64,000 nt of DNA, taken from the NCBI GenBank assembly GCA_028622995.1, contig JAJQJQ010000012.1:682001-746000 (forward strand), read 5' to 3'. The translations under genes were made by a program, and so were the position numbers. The notes below the pieces were generated by a model. That model saw nothing but the letters and a program-made list of their open reading frames with translations. It was not told where the DNA came from and did not search any database. Below are positions 12,185 to 24,941 of the stretch, piece by piece. Source of the DNA: Panagrolaimus kolymaensis (Eukaryota; Nematoda; Chromadorea; Rhabditida; Panagrolaimidae). Position 1 is the stretch's first letter. Each line of letters starts with the position of its first letter.

Positions 12185-12574
12185 TGCAATTTCAATGACT
12201 TATTAAACTTACGTATCACTAGCCATTTTAATTGATATTTAACATAAGATTTTATAAATGTTTTAACTGTATATTTTCTGTTTATTCTTTCATTTACTTG
12301 TTACCTATTGTTTTATTTAAATATTAATTTTATACTTACATTGTTATTTTTGATTTTCGTTTTGCAATAGTTTATAAAAACCATATTTTGCTTTTTTCAT
12401 TGAATTTTTCTGTCTGACTTTTGACTCTTTTTTTGATCATCTTATTCTCTCATATTACTACAACACCCTTATCACATAAACGGAACCACAAACAAGAAGA
12501 CACCTTTATCAGTTGCTTAAAAGCCCAGTTGATTTTATCACAAAAAAACTTCGTTGGCAGCAAGCAACACAAGC
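12185..12574. other. Intergenic between lipin and lipase 2
   Basis: Contains lipin 3' UTR and lipase 2 5' flank; no other feature seen. Confidence 0.5.
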
Positions 12575-13610
12575 ATGAAATTCTTTATTACCTTTTTGCT
12601 GTTTTTTGCTTCTGTAAATTTAGTTTATTCAAGCTACAATGAAACGTTGGCTCGATACCTTATTTGGCCTATGGCATCTGCAGCTTTTAGTGATCATCCA
12701 GAAATTTGTGTAAAAGATAATTACAAAGATAGCCAAGTTTGTGATATTCATTTTTTTCAGATTCTCAAAGCTCAAATTTTTTAGTTTCGACGAAGAATTT
12801 CAGTCAAATGTGATCTAACTCAAAATGACACTTGTGTTGCTTTCACAGCCGTTTCAAATTCCGATAAAGCCATAATCATTTCATTTCGAGGATCACAAGG
12901 TTCTGAAGTTGCCATGGAAGTTATTGATGGACTTTTAATGAAACCTGTGGCGCCATTTGCTGGTGGTGGAAATGTTAATGAATATTTTATTAATGCATTT
13001 GATATGCTTTGGCTTGGCGGAGTTAAGGATGATTTTTTAACTTTAAAAAATGCTAATCCTGGTTATGATGTTTGGGTTACTGGGCATTCTTTGGGTGAGA
13101 GCTTCGCATCAGCTTTTTTGAATAACAATAAAAAGGCTTTTAAATTTTGTAGGTGCTGCAATTGCTTCCATTGCTGCCACTACGATTGCGCATTCGAAGC
13201 TTTACCCAAATGATAAAATCAAGCTAGTAACTTATGGTGAACCTCGAGTTGGAGATAAAACTTATGCCCAGCTTGTTGACTCATTGGTTCCATATGCATA
13301 TCGCGTCGTTCATAGACACGATATTGTCCCACATCTTCCACCCAAAGGATTTAGAGATTATTATCATCACAAATCTGAAGTTTGGTACGATAACGACATG
13401 AGCGTTGGTTCAACTTTTGTTGAATGTGATGAGGATGAAGGAAAATTATGCAGTGATAGTCAACTTGAATTGGTTCCAGATGTAAGCAACCTTCTTTGTT
13501 TGGTTAGTACAGTTACGTATTATATTTTTTAGGATCATGATGATTATTTTAACATTGATACGGGATTTGCTGATAAAGGATGCAAAGGATGGAATCCAAA
13601 TAATAAATAA
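12575..13610 (+). CDS. Secreted class 3 lipase, copy 2
   Basis: Four exons, 12575-12736, 12785-13094, 13153-13481 and 13533-13610, give 292 aa. Signal peptide MKFFITFLLFFASVNLVYSS. Core motifs are IIISFRGSQ, VWVTGHSLG, RHDIVPHLPP and YYHHKSEVWY. The nucleophile elbow GHSLGAA is interrupted by a 58-bp intron directly after the first base of the Gly codon, an intron absent from copies 1 and 3. The last small exon (DHDDYFNIDTGFADKGC) is shared with copy 3. The catalytic Ser, Asp and His positions are retained, so it should be an active extracellular ester hydrolase. It is closer to copy 3 than to copy 1 by exon structure and the HHKSEVWY motif. Confidence 0.9.
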
Positions 13611-13955
13611 ACATTTTTTTTTTTGAAATTTAACAATAGTTTTTTTAAACATGACATAATAAAAGCATTAATATTATTAATGCAGTTTTATCCTCATAAG
13701 TTGTTTATGGGGATTTGCCCCAAATAAGTAAAGAGGATGGTGTCAGTAAGAGCTAAAGCTTTTTATAAATATTTTAATATTCATTCACAAAATCTGGAAA
13801 ATAATTGAGGCTATTACTTTTTTCTTCCTTACCTTAAGGCAACGGTTAGTCACCAATTAGTGAGTGATATTCGAGGTCATGAATGAAACCATTGTCTTTC
13901 CTTAAACAAAATCATTATTATTTGCAATTCTTTTGGGATCTTTAATCATTGATTA
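13611..13955. other. Intergenic after lipase 2
   Basis: No supported gene. A short frame from 13885 (MKPLSFLKQ) stops just before the downstream gene and could be 5' leader; I could not join it to the next gene in frame. Confidence 0.4.
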
Positions 13956-15271
13956 ATGATGTATTTTATTTCTGAACCTTCAACCTCTAGCAATGATGAA
14001 GTTTATGGAACTTTGATTGGCGTTTATAATGGATATTTATATTCTGGAAATGCCTTCAAAGATGAATTAAATATTTTTCGAAAAAGGATTTTTGATACTG
14101 GTGATTGGGAACATTTCTGGGATATTGGAATTTCTAGCAGAAATGATTGCGGTTGTATCAATGGTGTTTCAGTTGCATATGGAATCATTGGGGATGAACT
14201 TTATGTTGCAGCTTATGGATTGGTAAATTTTTTTTTTCATAGAAAAAAGCGAATAATAATTAATATTTTAGAAGCACGATGACGTTGAATCCAAATTTTA
14301 TCTTTCCTCCATTTGCCTCGCTTCCAATATTATTATTGATTACAAAACTGATGTGGAAACTCGCCAATTAAATTTATTTAAATATGGGTTATGTAATGAC
14401 TGTAATCTAAGCCAAATTATTTCGAATCCAACTAATCCTAATGAGATTATCATTAGTTTATGGTATCCTGATTCCGGAAAAGTATACAATAGCAGAGACC
14501 GATTTTTTGCAACATCTTGTCACCAAATCAAACTTTCCATTAATAAAAATGAAGAAAGTTGCATAATTCCAGAAGCCTTTATCTTTGTTGTCAGTGGAAA
14601 CGAAATCAAATCAAATATTGGAAGCTTTGGTTTTGGAAAAGTTGTGTATTTTCGAAATGACGAATTGGTTTTGCCTGGAGATCAACTTTGGTCTGATAGA
14701 AAATTAACAATTGTGGATAATTCGGATTTGAAAAATTGTATTTCTGCAGGCTTTTATAATACTCCATCTGGACTTCAATGCTTAACCAATGAAGCTTCAG
14801 ATGATGGAAGAGATAGGAAAGTTCGGTTATATGATGTAAAAATTGATGAAAGTAATTTGCAAGCAAAGTAAGCTTTCTAAAAACCTTCATTAGCCATTTG
14901 ATTAATTTTCTTCTTTTTTTAGATTTATCCACAAAATTGATTTACCAGCGTTTCCTTCACCTAGTGATTTCCGTTATAGCAAATTTTTCCTTGATTCCCG
15001 CATGCTTATTTATTATAACAATGGTTATATTTTTACATTTATTTTTGGAATGCTCTCACTCACTGAAACTTCATATCTATCTCTTTCAAATTCAAGCAGC
15101 TCCCTTCATTGTGTTTACGAAGAAATTGTTCATAGCAAAAAAGAGCTAAAAGATTTTCGTAAACTTAAAATTGTTGAACATACTTTGGGTTTCACTCAAA
15201 ATGATATCAAAGATGCCCTTAAAATTTCTTCTTCTTGCAACATCATTCGAGAACCTTCAGAAATTCGTTGA
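13956..15271 (+). CDS. Uncharacterised 403-aa protein between lipase genes
   Basis: Exons 13956-14222, 14272-14867 and 14923-15271 join cleanly (AYGL/KHDDVES and QAK/FIHKID junctions). The likely start is MMYFISEPSTSS, but an upstream exon cannot be excluded. No signal peptide is evident. The sequence has several hydrophobic beta-like stretches spaced along its length (LIGVYNGYLYSG, FYLSSICLASNIII, EAFIFVVSG, LIYYNNGYIFTFIFG), paired Cys (CGC, LCNDC) and no motif I can name; a beta-propeller-like fold is only a guess. It sits between lipase copies 2 and 3 on the same strand with no similarity to them. Confidence 0.7.
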
Positions 15272-15816
15272 TTTGTTTTTATTTTGTACTGACCTTTTAT
15301 ATTATTTCGTTTTAAATAAAAGTTAAAAACCAAAAGAAAAATTACGATAAGCATTTTAAAAATTCACGCGAGAGCGATACTTGCTTCATTCTTGATCAAA
15401 TGTTTTAGTTGAGATCGTCTACAAAAAAAGGTACACACAATTTTTTAATGTATTTATGTATCATTTTAAAATGATGTTACTCATTTATTTTTTACTTATT
15501 TTATTTTTCATAAGCCTTCATAGGAAACTGTTTGATATGCACTTGAAAATGAGCAGCACCAACGTGAAGAAAAAAACCAGACCCATCATAAAAGAGACCA
15601 CAAACAAAAAAGAGAAACATCGTATTGATTCACGTGTTCTTTGATACTAACCATGCATCCACAGCAGCAGCATAATTATCAATCATCACTCATACATATA
15701 TTTCTTATCGGCCACTTTCATATTTGTATGCTTACATTCTTTTTATTTTTCATTGTCTTTAATTTACTTTTTTTCTTTAAAGTTCAATGAAGCCTTAAAC
15801 GTGCGCTTTAAAAAAA
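15272..15816. other. Intergenic with one small possible ORF
   Basis: A 62-codon plus-strand frame at 15456-15644 starts with a hydrophobic segment (MLLIYFLLILFFISL) followed by a Lys-rich tail. It could encode a small membrane or secreted peptide, but without an intron or recognisable motif I do not call it a gene. Confidence 0.3.
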
Positions 15817-16970
15817 ATGATGCGGGTTTTGGTGTTGATTATTATTGGATTTATTTGCGGCGTAAATAGTATTTATAATGAAACTCTTGCAAAAACAAAA
15901 TTTTTCCCAATGGCTGCTGCAGCTTATTCATTTCATCCAGATTTATGCGTAAAAGACACTTTTGATAATTATGAGGTTAGGATTTTAGTTTTTCTAATTA
16001 GAAATATATGGGGAGTGAAAACAAATTTTAAATACCATGAATCTTTCACATTTTTCTTCCAAAACTAGTTTAATAAAGGCTATTAAAAAAGTTTTATATA
16101 TTAATATTTTTCAGTATTTTGGCCAATTTACAGTAGTTTGTGATGAAACTAAAGTTGACACCTGCTCTGCTTTCATCGTCGCCTCCCACGATGATCAAGC
16201 CATTATTTTATCTTTTCGTGGTTCATCAAACCATGATGAAGTAACAGAAGAAGAAAAAGAAACTCTCACACATTGGCCTTTACCATTTATGGGTGGCGGA
16301 TTAGCTAATCCATATTTTATGAATGCTTTCAACGCCCTTGCAAATAGTGGAATGAAAGATACATTTTTAAAGGCAAAAAATAAATATCCAAATTATAATA
16401 TTTGGGTTACCGGACATTCTCTTGGTGCTGCTTTAGCTTCGATTACAGCGGGTTCATTATCAAAATTGGGTTATGCTTCAGCAAATAAATTATTTTTAAT
16501 TACGTTTGGTCAGCCAAGAGTTGGTAATGTTGATTATGCAAATGCCTTGGATTTATTGATTGCTGAATCATATCGTGTCGTCCATGCCAATGATCTCATT
16601 CCACATTTACCTCCCAAAGGTATTCTGGGATATTATCATCATAAATCTGAAGTATGGTATAATAATGATATGACTCCCGGAAGTTCATACATTATTTGTG
16701 AAGAAAATGAAAGCGATAAATGCAGTAATAGCGGATATGATTTTAATTGGGGCGTAAGTTAATTTACTTTCTTCTTTTTTTCCTGACGAATTTTCTTTTC
16801 TTATCTCTCACAAAGTATTAAAATGATGAATGTTTGTATTTTCATGATAAGAAGGATCTCTAGATTCTGAGTTTAAAGCACAACTTTAATTTTGTAATTT
16901 CTTTTAGGATCATGGCCGTTATTTCGATATTGGAACGGATTATGCTATGAATGGTTGTAAAAAAATGTAA
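15817..16970 (+). CDS. Secreted class 3 lipase, copy 3
   Basis: Three exons, 15817-15975, 16115-16753 and 16908-16970, give 286 aa. Signal peptide MMRVLVLIIIGFICGVNS; the second ATG at 15820 is an equally good start. Motifs are IILSFRGSS, IWVTGHSLGAALAS, ANDLIPHLPP and YYHHKSEVWY, so the catalytic triad is complete. The start of the mature protein (IYNETLAKTKFFPMAAAAYS) parallels the other two copies, showing common descent. The last exon encodes DHGRYFDIGTDYAMNGC, homologous to the last exon of copy 2. The product is expected to be a secreted esterase/lipase, probably digestive or defensive. Confidence 0.92.
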
Positions 16971-17087
16971 CTTAACAAAAAATTATTATTATTTATTTGT
17001 TAATAAAAAATGCTAAAAATAAATCAACGAAAAAATTAAAGCAAGATTTTTTTTAAATTATGTTTTTTTGAGTGACATTGAAATCAC

Positions 17088-19217
17088 TTAGTCATGATCA
17101 AATCTAAAAATTTGTTCTTCTTTATTTGTAAAGCTTTTATTATTTGATTTTTCCATTAATTCCATTTCTCGATAACGATCTTTATCAACATCCAAATGCA
17201 ATCCTGAATATGTACAACCTTTAGCAAAACGGCGTTTGCCCTCTGACAGTTGAATAGGGAAGATGAGACTAACAATATAACCAACAATAAAAACAACTGA
17301 TACACCTAAAAAATCAAAAGGAATTGAAATTAGATATTAAAACTTTAGTGTAACAAAGAAAGCAAGACTCACCTAAAGCAGCATAAACGAAAGGTGAAGT
17401 TCTTGCAAAAATCGTAGTATTTGGATCACCGTAATGCCAATCAGGTCTATGAAGGGAATGAGGATGAGGATCCAAATGATGTTTTAAAACCGAAATATGA
17501 ACTTCTGAATGACGCGAAGATGAAGCATTAAAAATCCGACAATTTGGATTCATGGTTCCGTTTTCAACCAACGGCAAAACATATCTCGAATATGGTTTTT
17601 CAATATTATTTGAAACAGATAAAATAACCATAAGTATGGAAGCGGTCATGAGACCAGCAAATGCCCCATTTTTATTTGCACGAGGACAAAAAATTCCAAG
17701 AAAAAATAAACCCACAAGTGGGCCAGCTGCAGCTCCGAGAGTCGTAGTAGCTGCCTAAAATATGGTTAATTGAAAACTTTTAAAAATCCATAAAAATACG
17801 TAAATTAAATATTCCTCCCATGTGATCGCACGCAAATGCGAGAAGAGTTGAGGCAACTCCAATAAAAAAAGTTATGATTTTCATGAGTAAAGCTTTTTTG
17901 CTTTCATCCATCGTGTCATATCGCTGCTTTAAAAAATCTTCCCAAATTACTGCTGTCATTGAATTTGATCCCGACGAAGTTGTGGAAAGTGTTGAACTAA
18001 ATAAAGAAGAAAGAAAAAGTCCAGGCAATCCAGGGACGATAGCTAAAATTGATGAACGTTGTGATATCTCTCTTTGGATTTTTGAAATAAAACTCACCTA
18101 GAATTCGTCCAGCCATTAAAATGCTCATTTGATCCATACTTTCTATTTCTCCAGATCCTACTGGATCACAACCATGGAAATATCCAATCATTATAATTCC
18201 AATAGCGCAACACATAGTTCCAATAAGCCAAAATGCTGGAACTGTTATGGCCATAACAACTCGAGCATGTTTCAACGATGGCATCGAGCAGTATCGTTGC
18301 AGGGCCATTTGGTTTAAACCATAAAAGCATGTCCAATGAATAATACCTCCAAATACAATAATCCAAAAAGAATTATACTAAAAATTAAAACATTTTTTAA
18401 ATGTGAATAAGTTGCAATTGCAAAAGGTTGTTGTGGCAAGGGAAGGTGATGCTTACTTGGAAGATAGAAGGATCCCATTTAAAGATAGATTCAGATAATC
18501 TTCCAGTTTTTTCTGCAACATCTAAAACTTTCCAAAAGCCTCCTGCATCAGATGTGCCTTTAATTAAAAGCGTTCCAAGCCCCACATACATAAATACAGC
18601 TTGTAAAGTATCAGTCCAAATAACGGCTTTAATTCCGCCAATGGCTGTGTATACAGTTGAAACGGCTCCAACCGCCTAAAAAATAAGTTTGTTTTTGTAG
18701 CCATTTTAAGAAAGTTATTTTTTACCAAAATGAAAGGCCATAATGGCACATCGGTGACTCCTACGAGTGCCACCGATGGAGCATACATTACAACAGCCAT
18801 ATAAAAAAGGGTTGAAATCAAAAATAATGCTGATCCTATCCTTCTCAAAATAACCGAATCATATCGAACTTCTAAATATTCATAAACGGAAATAAATTGA
18901 AGTTTATAAAATACTGGAACAAAAAATACACCCGAAATTAAAAAAGATATTCCACCACCAAAAAATCCAATACCCATTCCTATTCCACGTTGATATATTT
19001 CTGCTGGAAGTCCAAGTAATGCAATACCCGAAATGAAGGTTGTAAGCAAGGATAAACACACTGGAATTACGGGTAATTTCCGACCTCCAGTTAAAAATTC
19101 TGCTGTTTGACTATGTGAAACTGTTCGAATTTTAGCTGCAATTGCATGATAAACTCCAACGAGCATGGAAATACTTAAAAATATTCCAAAAATAATAAAA
19201 TCAAGTGTTTGAAACAT
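17088..19217 (-). CDS. SLC5-family sodium/solute symporter
   Basis: Six exons, 19217-18726, 18675-18457, 18377-18098, 18042-17800, 17750-17373 and 17305-17088, give 609 aa. It starts MFQTLDFIIFGIFLSISMLVG (TM1). SSF family features include EFLTGGRKLPVIPVCLSLL, FISGIALLGLPAEIYQRG, SVYEYLEVRYDS, AIGGIKAVIWTDTLQ, NQMALQRYCSM, SLFSSTLSTTSSGSNSM and GLFFLGIFCPRANKNGAFAG. About 12-13 membrane helices are expected. The pattern is closest to SLC5A5/A6/A8/A12-type carriers (iodide, multivitamin, monocarboxylates); substrate cannot be fixed. The junction into exon 5 works only with acceptor GGCAG just inside the first TTTTAG site. The cytosolic tail is Lys/Glu rich. It is convergent with lipase 3. Confidence 0.9.
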
Positions 19218-20423
19218 TTTTAACTAATGTTTTTGAAAGTATGAATGGAGTAACAAAAATAAACCAATACTCTCAAATCAACTTTTAAAAGTTTCAATAA
19301 AGTCTCTAAACCAATTTTTTACAAAAATAATAATTTGTTTTTATTATTCCATGTCTTCTTTCATTGAAGTATGAAGTCAATAGTAATAATAATAATCCGA
19401 TCAAAAAATACAACTTTTTTATTATTATTAAATGACGATTATATTTTTATTATTCAATATTTCCGGTTTTGGTTATAAGTAAGTACTTTTCGATTAATAA
19501 AAAGGCGTTTTGATTGCACAAAAACCTCTGTCACCATTTTTCATTATTATTTATTGATTGGTTCAACTTTGATGGACTTCAAAAAAAAAGAAGAGATTCA
19601 CAGGTTCGAACAAGAATCACAGTTCAAACACCCCTTTTTTCGATGTTGATAGTAGTCAGTCAATCGAGTCTCGAAGACGACGATGAAAGTTTTTTGGCAA
19701 TAAAAAATGATGAATGGAGACTCTTTCTCCATTTTTTTGCGAAAATAAAAAACGAGTCTGTCTGTTCATTTGCAAAAAAGGTAATAACATCAAAGCAACA
19801 TTTTTTTTATTAAACTCTTTAAATAAAATTCCGTAAAATTAATTTGATAATACAAAAAAAACACGATAAATATGTAATAAATAAATATTTAATCGAATCG
19901 AAAATTATGACTTTTTTCTGCGCTAAAAAATTTAAATAATAATTTTGTGAAGAAAATAAATCTTCGTACTGGGAATTCAATTTTTTGTTTGTTTGAAAGA
20001 CGAACGATGGTGATTTTGTTTTTAATTACCAAAAAAAAAATCATGAATGACGAAAGACAATAGAAAGAAAAAATAAATAATAAATTAATAATTGTTGAAC
20101 CCTAAGGATGGAGCTATTTAATTTATTTGGAAGGCTTTAAAGAATTTTATGTATGAAGCAACACCTTAAAAGATACTTGGTTTTTTTTGAGAGTTGGAAA
20201 AGCAGTCAACAACTTTAGCTTCTTTTAGGATACTCAAAAAACCAAGCGATAATTTTATTGCTGTAATTATGCAAAATTTAGCCTCTAAATGATAGCTACC
20301 CGAAGACTCAACAAATAGCAGCTTATAAAATTAATTAAAATAATTCTTGAAAGGCAATCAGATTGGCAATTTTTTGTTTTTGAAAATAAAGAAGAGACAT
20401 TAGAAAAACTTAGATAAGCATAA
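19218..20423. other. Intergenic upstream of SLC5 gene
   Basis: AT-rich, no supported gene. A 99-codon plus-strand frame (19514-19813) has no recognisable feature. Confidence 0.5.
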
Positions 20424-22610
20424 TTATTTTTTGCCTGTATTAGTCATAAAATGAACACTTTGATACCATCGACCAGGTTGAAATTTATTCCAAAATGGTC
20501 CTGATGAAGCAGCTTCTGCTTTTCTAGCTTTACTATATTCAGGTCCAGGTGGTGGAGGTTCTGTAACTTCAAGAGGCTTCCAAGTATGTTTAGGTTTTGA
20601 TGTTGGTGAAGGTGATGGAGGTTCAACTTCTTCCACAATTTCTTCCTCTTCTGGCAATGATTCAGTTGTTTCGGTTGTTGTAGGTTCTTCGGTTGTGGTG
20701 GTAGTTGAAGGAATAGTTGTGGTTGTGGAAGTTGTGGTGGTTGAAGCTGTAGTTAGGAATGGTCTCTTTGATCTTACTGAACCTCGAATTGGTTTAGATG
20801 AGAATGGCATAATTTTTCGAGTTGGAAGTGTCATTTTCTTTGCTCTAAAAAAATATGAAAATTTCCCAATTTTAGGAAATAATTAAACTAACTTTTTGGT
20901 TGTGGTAGTCATTATTGGGGCACGAGTAGTTTCAACTTCAGTTCCTTCACCTTCATCTATTTCAGGTTCAGGTGGTGAAGTTTCAGTAGTAGTAATACTA
21001 AAAGTTTCTTCAATTTCTACTCCAGGTGCTGGAGTGGTGGATGTTGCCAAAAGTCTTTGCCAAAATGGAATATATTTTGGTGTTGGTTTTGCTCGTTGAT
21101 TTACAGTAAATCGATCCCAAATATTTGTTTTTCCTGGTGGAGTTGAAGAGTCGACACGAGACTAAAAATTATAAGTTTAATTGGATTAGTTTAATTCACT
21201 CTAAATGCCGGAATTTAATAATTCCATGGAAAATTGCAAATTAAAAGAGCTTAGCAATCTCCATTTGAGACAAGTAAGTTTTACAAAAACAATATCCTCG
21301 TCCATGTGTTAGCAAAATAACTTACAGCTGTTGGTGGTCTTTTAGTTGTAACCCGTGTAGCCAAAGTTCGTGCTCCACGAATGGGAGAAATAGTTCTTTG
21401 AGCGCCTCGAATTAAAGCTGGTGGAGCTTTAGGAGTTGAATCTTCAGGAAATTTAGTGTCGCCATCAACGAGGGTCGAATTAAGAATTCCACTTTGAAGA
21501 TTACAAATTGCGGTGGCATAACAACGACTAATCATTTGGTGAATATATGCTTTAGCTTTATATGAATCTTTACGATATTTTGCAATAAAAGTATCAAAAT
21601 TTCCGCTGTTTCGACAATAGGTAGCTTCTGAAGTATCTTGGCATCGAAAAGCGAGTTTTTCGCCTTTTTCAAAACAATAATTGAAACACATCACACCGAA
21701 TCCTGTTTGTTTACATGCATCATGGCGAGCTTTATAAATGCTTGCACAAGTTTTTTTATACTGCAAATAAAAATCATTAAAATTAGGTAAATTAAAAATA
21801 TGGATTTTACCTGAAAATTAGATCCAACAGGATCTTTAGCTCCAGTTCTTGGAATTATCCATGTTTTATCAATACTTTTAATAAGTTTATTTAATTTATC
21901 AACATCTAAATTTTCTGTTCTTCCTGGTCTTTGTTGACTATTTCCATTTGATGTTGGAGTCGATGGCAACCTTGCAGGTGATTGACGTCTCTTAGTATTT
22001 TCTATTGCTTGTGCTACACTACTTCCAACTGATCGGCCTCCAGCTAAAAAATAACTTTTGATAAAAAGAACAAAAATAATAATATCAATATTGAGAAATC
22101 AGACATATTTTAAAGAAAAAATGGGAGAGATTAGACATTTACGTGACCTAATGATTGCTGATTTTTTTCAAGTGGTCAAAAATGGGTATGAGTAAAGTAA
22201 GTATAAGTGATTTATGTGTGGGAAATAAAACAAAACAAAAAATTTAAAGTATTAAAAAAAAGCAACATCACAAAAAAATAAAAAAACTCGAGAGAAAAAA
22301 TATCGCAAAATCATTTCTAATGAATGTAATTTTTGGAGAACTTGATTTCTTCCTTTTTTTATCAAAACAACAAGCTTGATCAAAAAAAAGAGTCAAAGAA
22401 AAAAACGTTAAATAGAAAGAAGCTTAATTATATCCATCAAAAATGTGCTTTCAAAAAAACACAAATATAAAATTAAAAAAATAGAGTTTTAAAGATATGA
22501 TAATAAAAAAAAGTCCCAACAATAAACTTACCACAAAATTGAATACATAAAAATATTGAAATAATTAATAAACAGCTGCTTCTAAGTGATAAACTTCTTG
22601 ATGGCTTCAT
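20424..22610 (-). CDS. Mucin-like secreted protein with Cys-rich N-terminal domain
   Basis: Five exons, 22610-22532, 22043-21811, 21760-21326, 21161-20893 and 20844-20424, give 478 aa. Exon 1 encodes a signal peptide ([20 protein letters not shown]). A linker (INTKRRQS-type basic site) leads to a cysteine-rich domain at about residues 105-195 ([41 protein letters not shown]). The rest is low complexity: Pro/Thr/Ser and acidic tracts including [20 protein letters not shown], typical of O-glycosylated mucin stalks. It ends [18 protein letters not shown] with no GPI or TM signal. A secreted cuticle, glycocalyx or eggshell-type glycoprotein is plausible; I do not recognise the Cys domain. Intron 1 is about 490 bp, longer than its others. 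Confidence 0.8.
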
Positions 22611-24941
22611 TTTTTTATTATCCAAAACAATGAGGCGACTTTATGGTGTTGAATTCCTTCAAAGCAATTTTTTAAAGAGAAAAAAAACAAAACAAAATAG
22701 TTGATGATAGAAAAAAAGGATCTTCACTCGGATAAATTACAAATTAAAAAAACGATTTTATAAACATAGCGCAGAATAAAAAAAGGTGAGTTAACGTACG
22801 CAGCATCAATGAAAAAAGGCTTCTTCGATCGAGGACTTTCTCATCGATGAATTAGTTAATTCATTTCTTTTTTTCAAAGATGGAATGAACGGAGAAGAGC
22901 GAATCGCAGCACTAAACCTTATTCTTTTCTTCTTTTTCTTTTCTTTTTTGCAAGCACTGAGGAGGCTTAATTGAGGAGCTTAATAGCGTGGAAAAAAAAC
23001 ATTAATAGAGTTTGAGGTGAGGGGAAAAAAATAAAATAATTAGATAAAATGGAAAATGTGAGGTTAGGTGAATGCATTTCTTTTTAAGGTTAAAAAAGTA
23101 AATGCGTGAGAGTTTTTTGTGATTGAAAAGTAAGTAGTCTTGAGACAATCTCACTGAAGTAATGATTTTTTTTAGTAAACTAAAAGCTATGATAAAATAA
23201 CAAGTTTCATAACAAAAAGTACTTAAATGGATTAAGAGATAAGTTTCTTTTAAAATCATGGTTTCAAAATAGATTTAACTTCGATTATCTTAGTTAAAAG
23301 CTGTAATTAAATTAATCAATGTTTAAATAATTTAAATGAAATAATAAAATATCAGAAATATTTAGAATAAACCCATGAAAGGTTATCTATCATGAAACAA
23401 TTTCATGATTTAGTTTCAAGCACTTTAGAAACAACCAATTCCGAATTGCTTTGAATCCTTGAAATGAATGTGAACTTCTAAAACATTCAAGCAATTTTTT
23501 GGAAGCTTCATCCAATTGTTTAAAGGATGTAAAGCAATCAAAAAAGAAGCCATAAGCAAAAAAAGAAAGAAGAGTCATCGGGCGGCGTCCAAACAGATCA
23601 TCCTCCACCTCTCTTGTTCTGTCATGTTCAATCTATTTTTTTATTCATATGTCACAATCCAAATCCAACAAAAAAAACACAAAATAGAATTTGGACATCT
23701 TCAAGAAGAAGGAGAGAGAGAAAAATAGAAGATCTGCGAAAAAATATGTTATTCCCGGTGATGTTTTTTGTTGAAAACGAAAACGAGGGATAATAAAAAA
23801 AACTGTCAAACACAACAATAAAAAACCGATCCATCTTCGATCATCATCATCCAGCAACAACATCATCCTCGAAGCAGCAGCAACAGCCCATCTTTCTTAA
23901 AGACCTCACTTCTCAAAAAAAAGGAACAAGGAGAATGACTCCATCCACCAAGAAAGACGATGACATCTGCGAAAGAAAAAAATTTCTTTTAGAAACTTTT
24001 TTTGGACGCGCTTTTTTTTGAATCACATTCATTTTTTTCTCTCGAGGTGTATTGAATATGAATGTGTCCAAGCCGCTGTAACAGCAGCCGATAAAGATGA
24101 AGACAATGATGAAACATCTTTTTTAGTAGCTGTCGATTTTAACGCTTTTTCTTACATTTTTTAAACGTCAAATTTTTGTAACAAAAACAATCAAACAACG
24201 ACGATTGAGCCGACAGCGTTCTAATTAAAAATCATCCTCCTAAGTTGTCCTAATCTTTTTTCTTTTTTTGGTTGTTTAAAGCAAAAACAAATAAAACAAA
24301 GAATTTCAGTAGAAAACGGAGAGAAAAAAACGTAAATTCTTTTCTGTGACAACACAAAAGATTTAATTGAAACTGAAAAAGTAATCCAAAGGGTTTGATT
24401 AATCCGTTTAAAATTAGACCCATGCAACAACAAAAAAAATGACTGTAAACCGCCGTAATTTGCTATTTTCGTAACAATTTATGATTAGCTTTTTTCAGAT
24501 TTGGTCGTACTAAATATAATTTACTTGCAAAGAAAAACTAAAACACAATGCATTAAAAAATTAATCTTTTGCATGATTAATTATAGCCTACAGTACTTAC
24601 AAGGATTTTGCTAAAAGAAATATAAGAGTAATGTCTTTCTTCGAATAGAATATCTCATTTCTGTAGTTTGTTGCCGATCCTTCAACTTTTTATGTTTTGC
24701 ATATCCTCCTTAAAATTTAACCTTCAAAATATGTGAATATTCAATAAAATCCTGTTTTTGAAAAAATGTGATCCTTTAAATTTTTTAGATGCGCAAATTA
24801 AGATAAAGCTATGACCCAAAAAATGAAAAAAAAGAAATCCTCGTTAACTTTTTATTCCCTCAATATTTTAATTTTTGTTTATAAAAAATCTTCTTCAAAA
24901 ATATTGATTTTTATATTAGAAAAATATTGTGAAAATAATTA
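22611..24941. other. 2.3-kb gene-poor region
   Basis: Upstream of the mucin-like gene (minus) and of the nucleotide-sugar transporter (plus). AT-rich with poly-T and GA-rich patches (23640-23960) and frequent stops. Small frames near 23390-23866 overlap each other on both strands and show no protein-like features. Confidence 0.5.

Noticed and set aside
19600..19625. Possible tRNA B-box (GGTTCGAAC)
   Set aside because: No A-box, acceptor stem or cloverleaf could be drawn around it.
23390..23866. Overlapping small frames on both strands
   Set aside because: Mutually overlapping, low-complexity, no splice partners.
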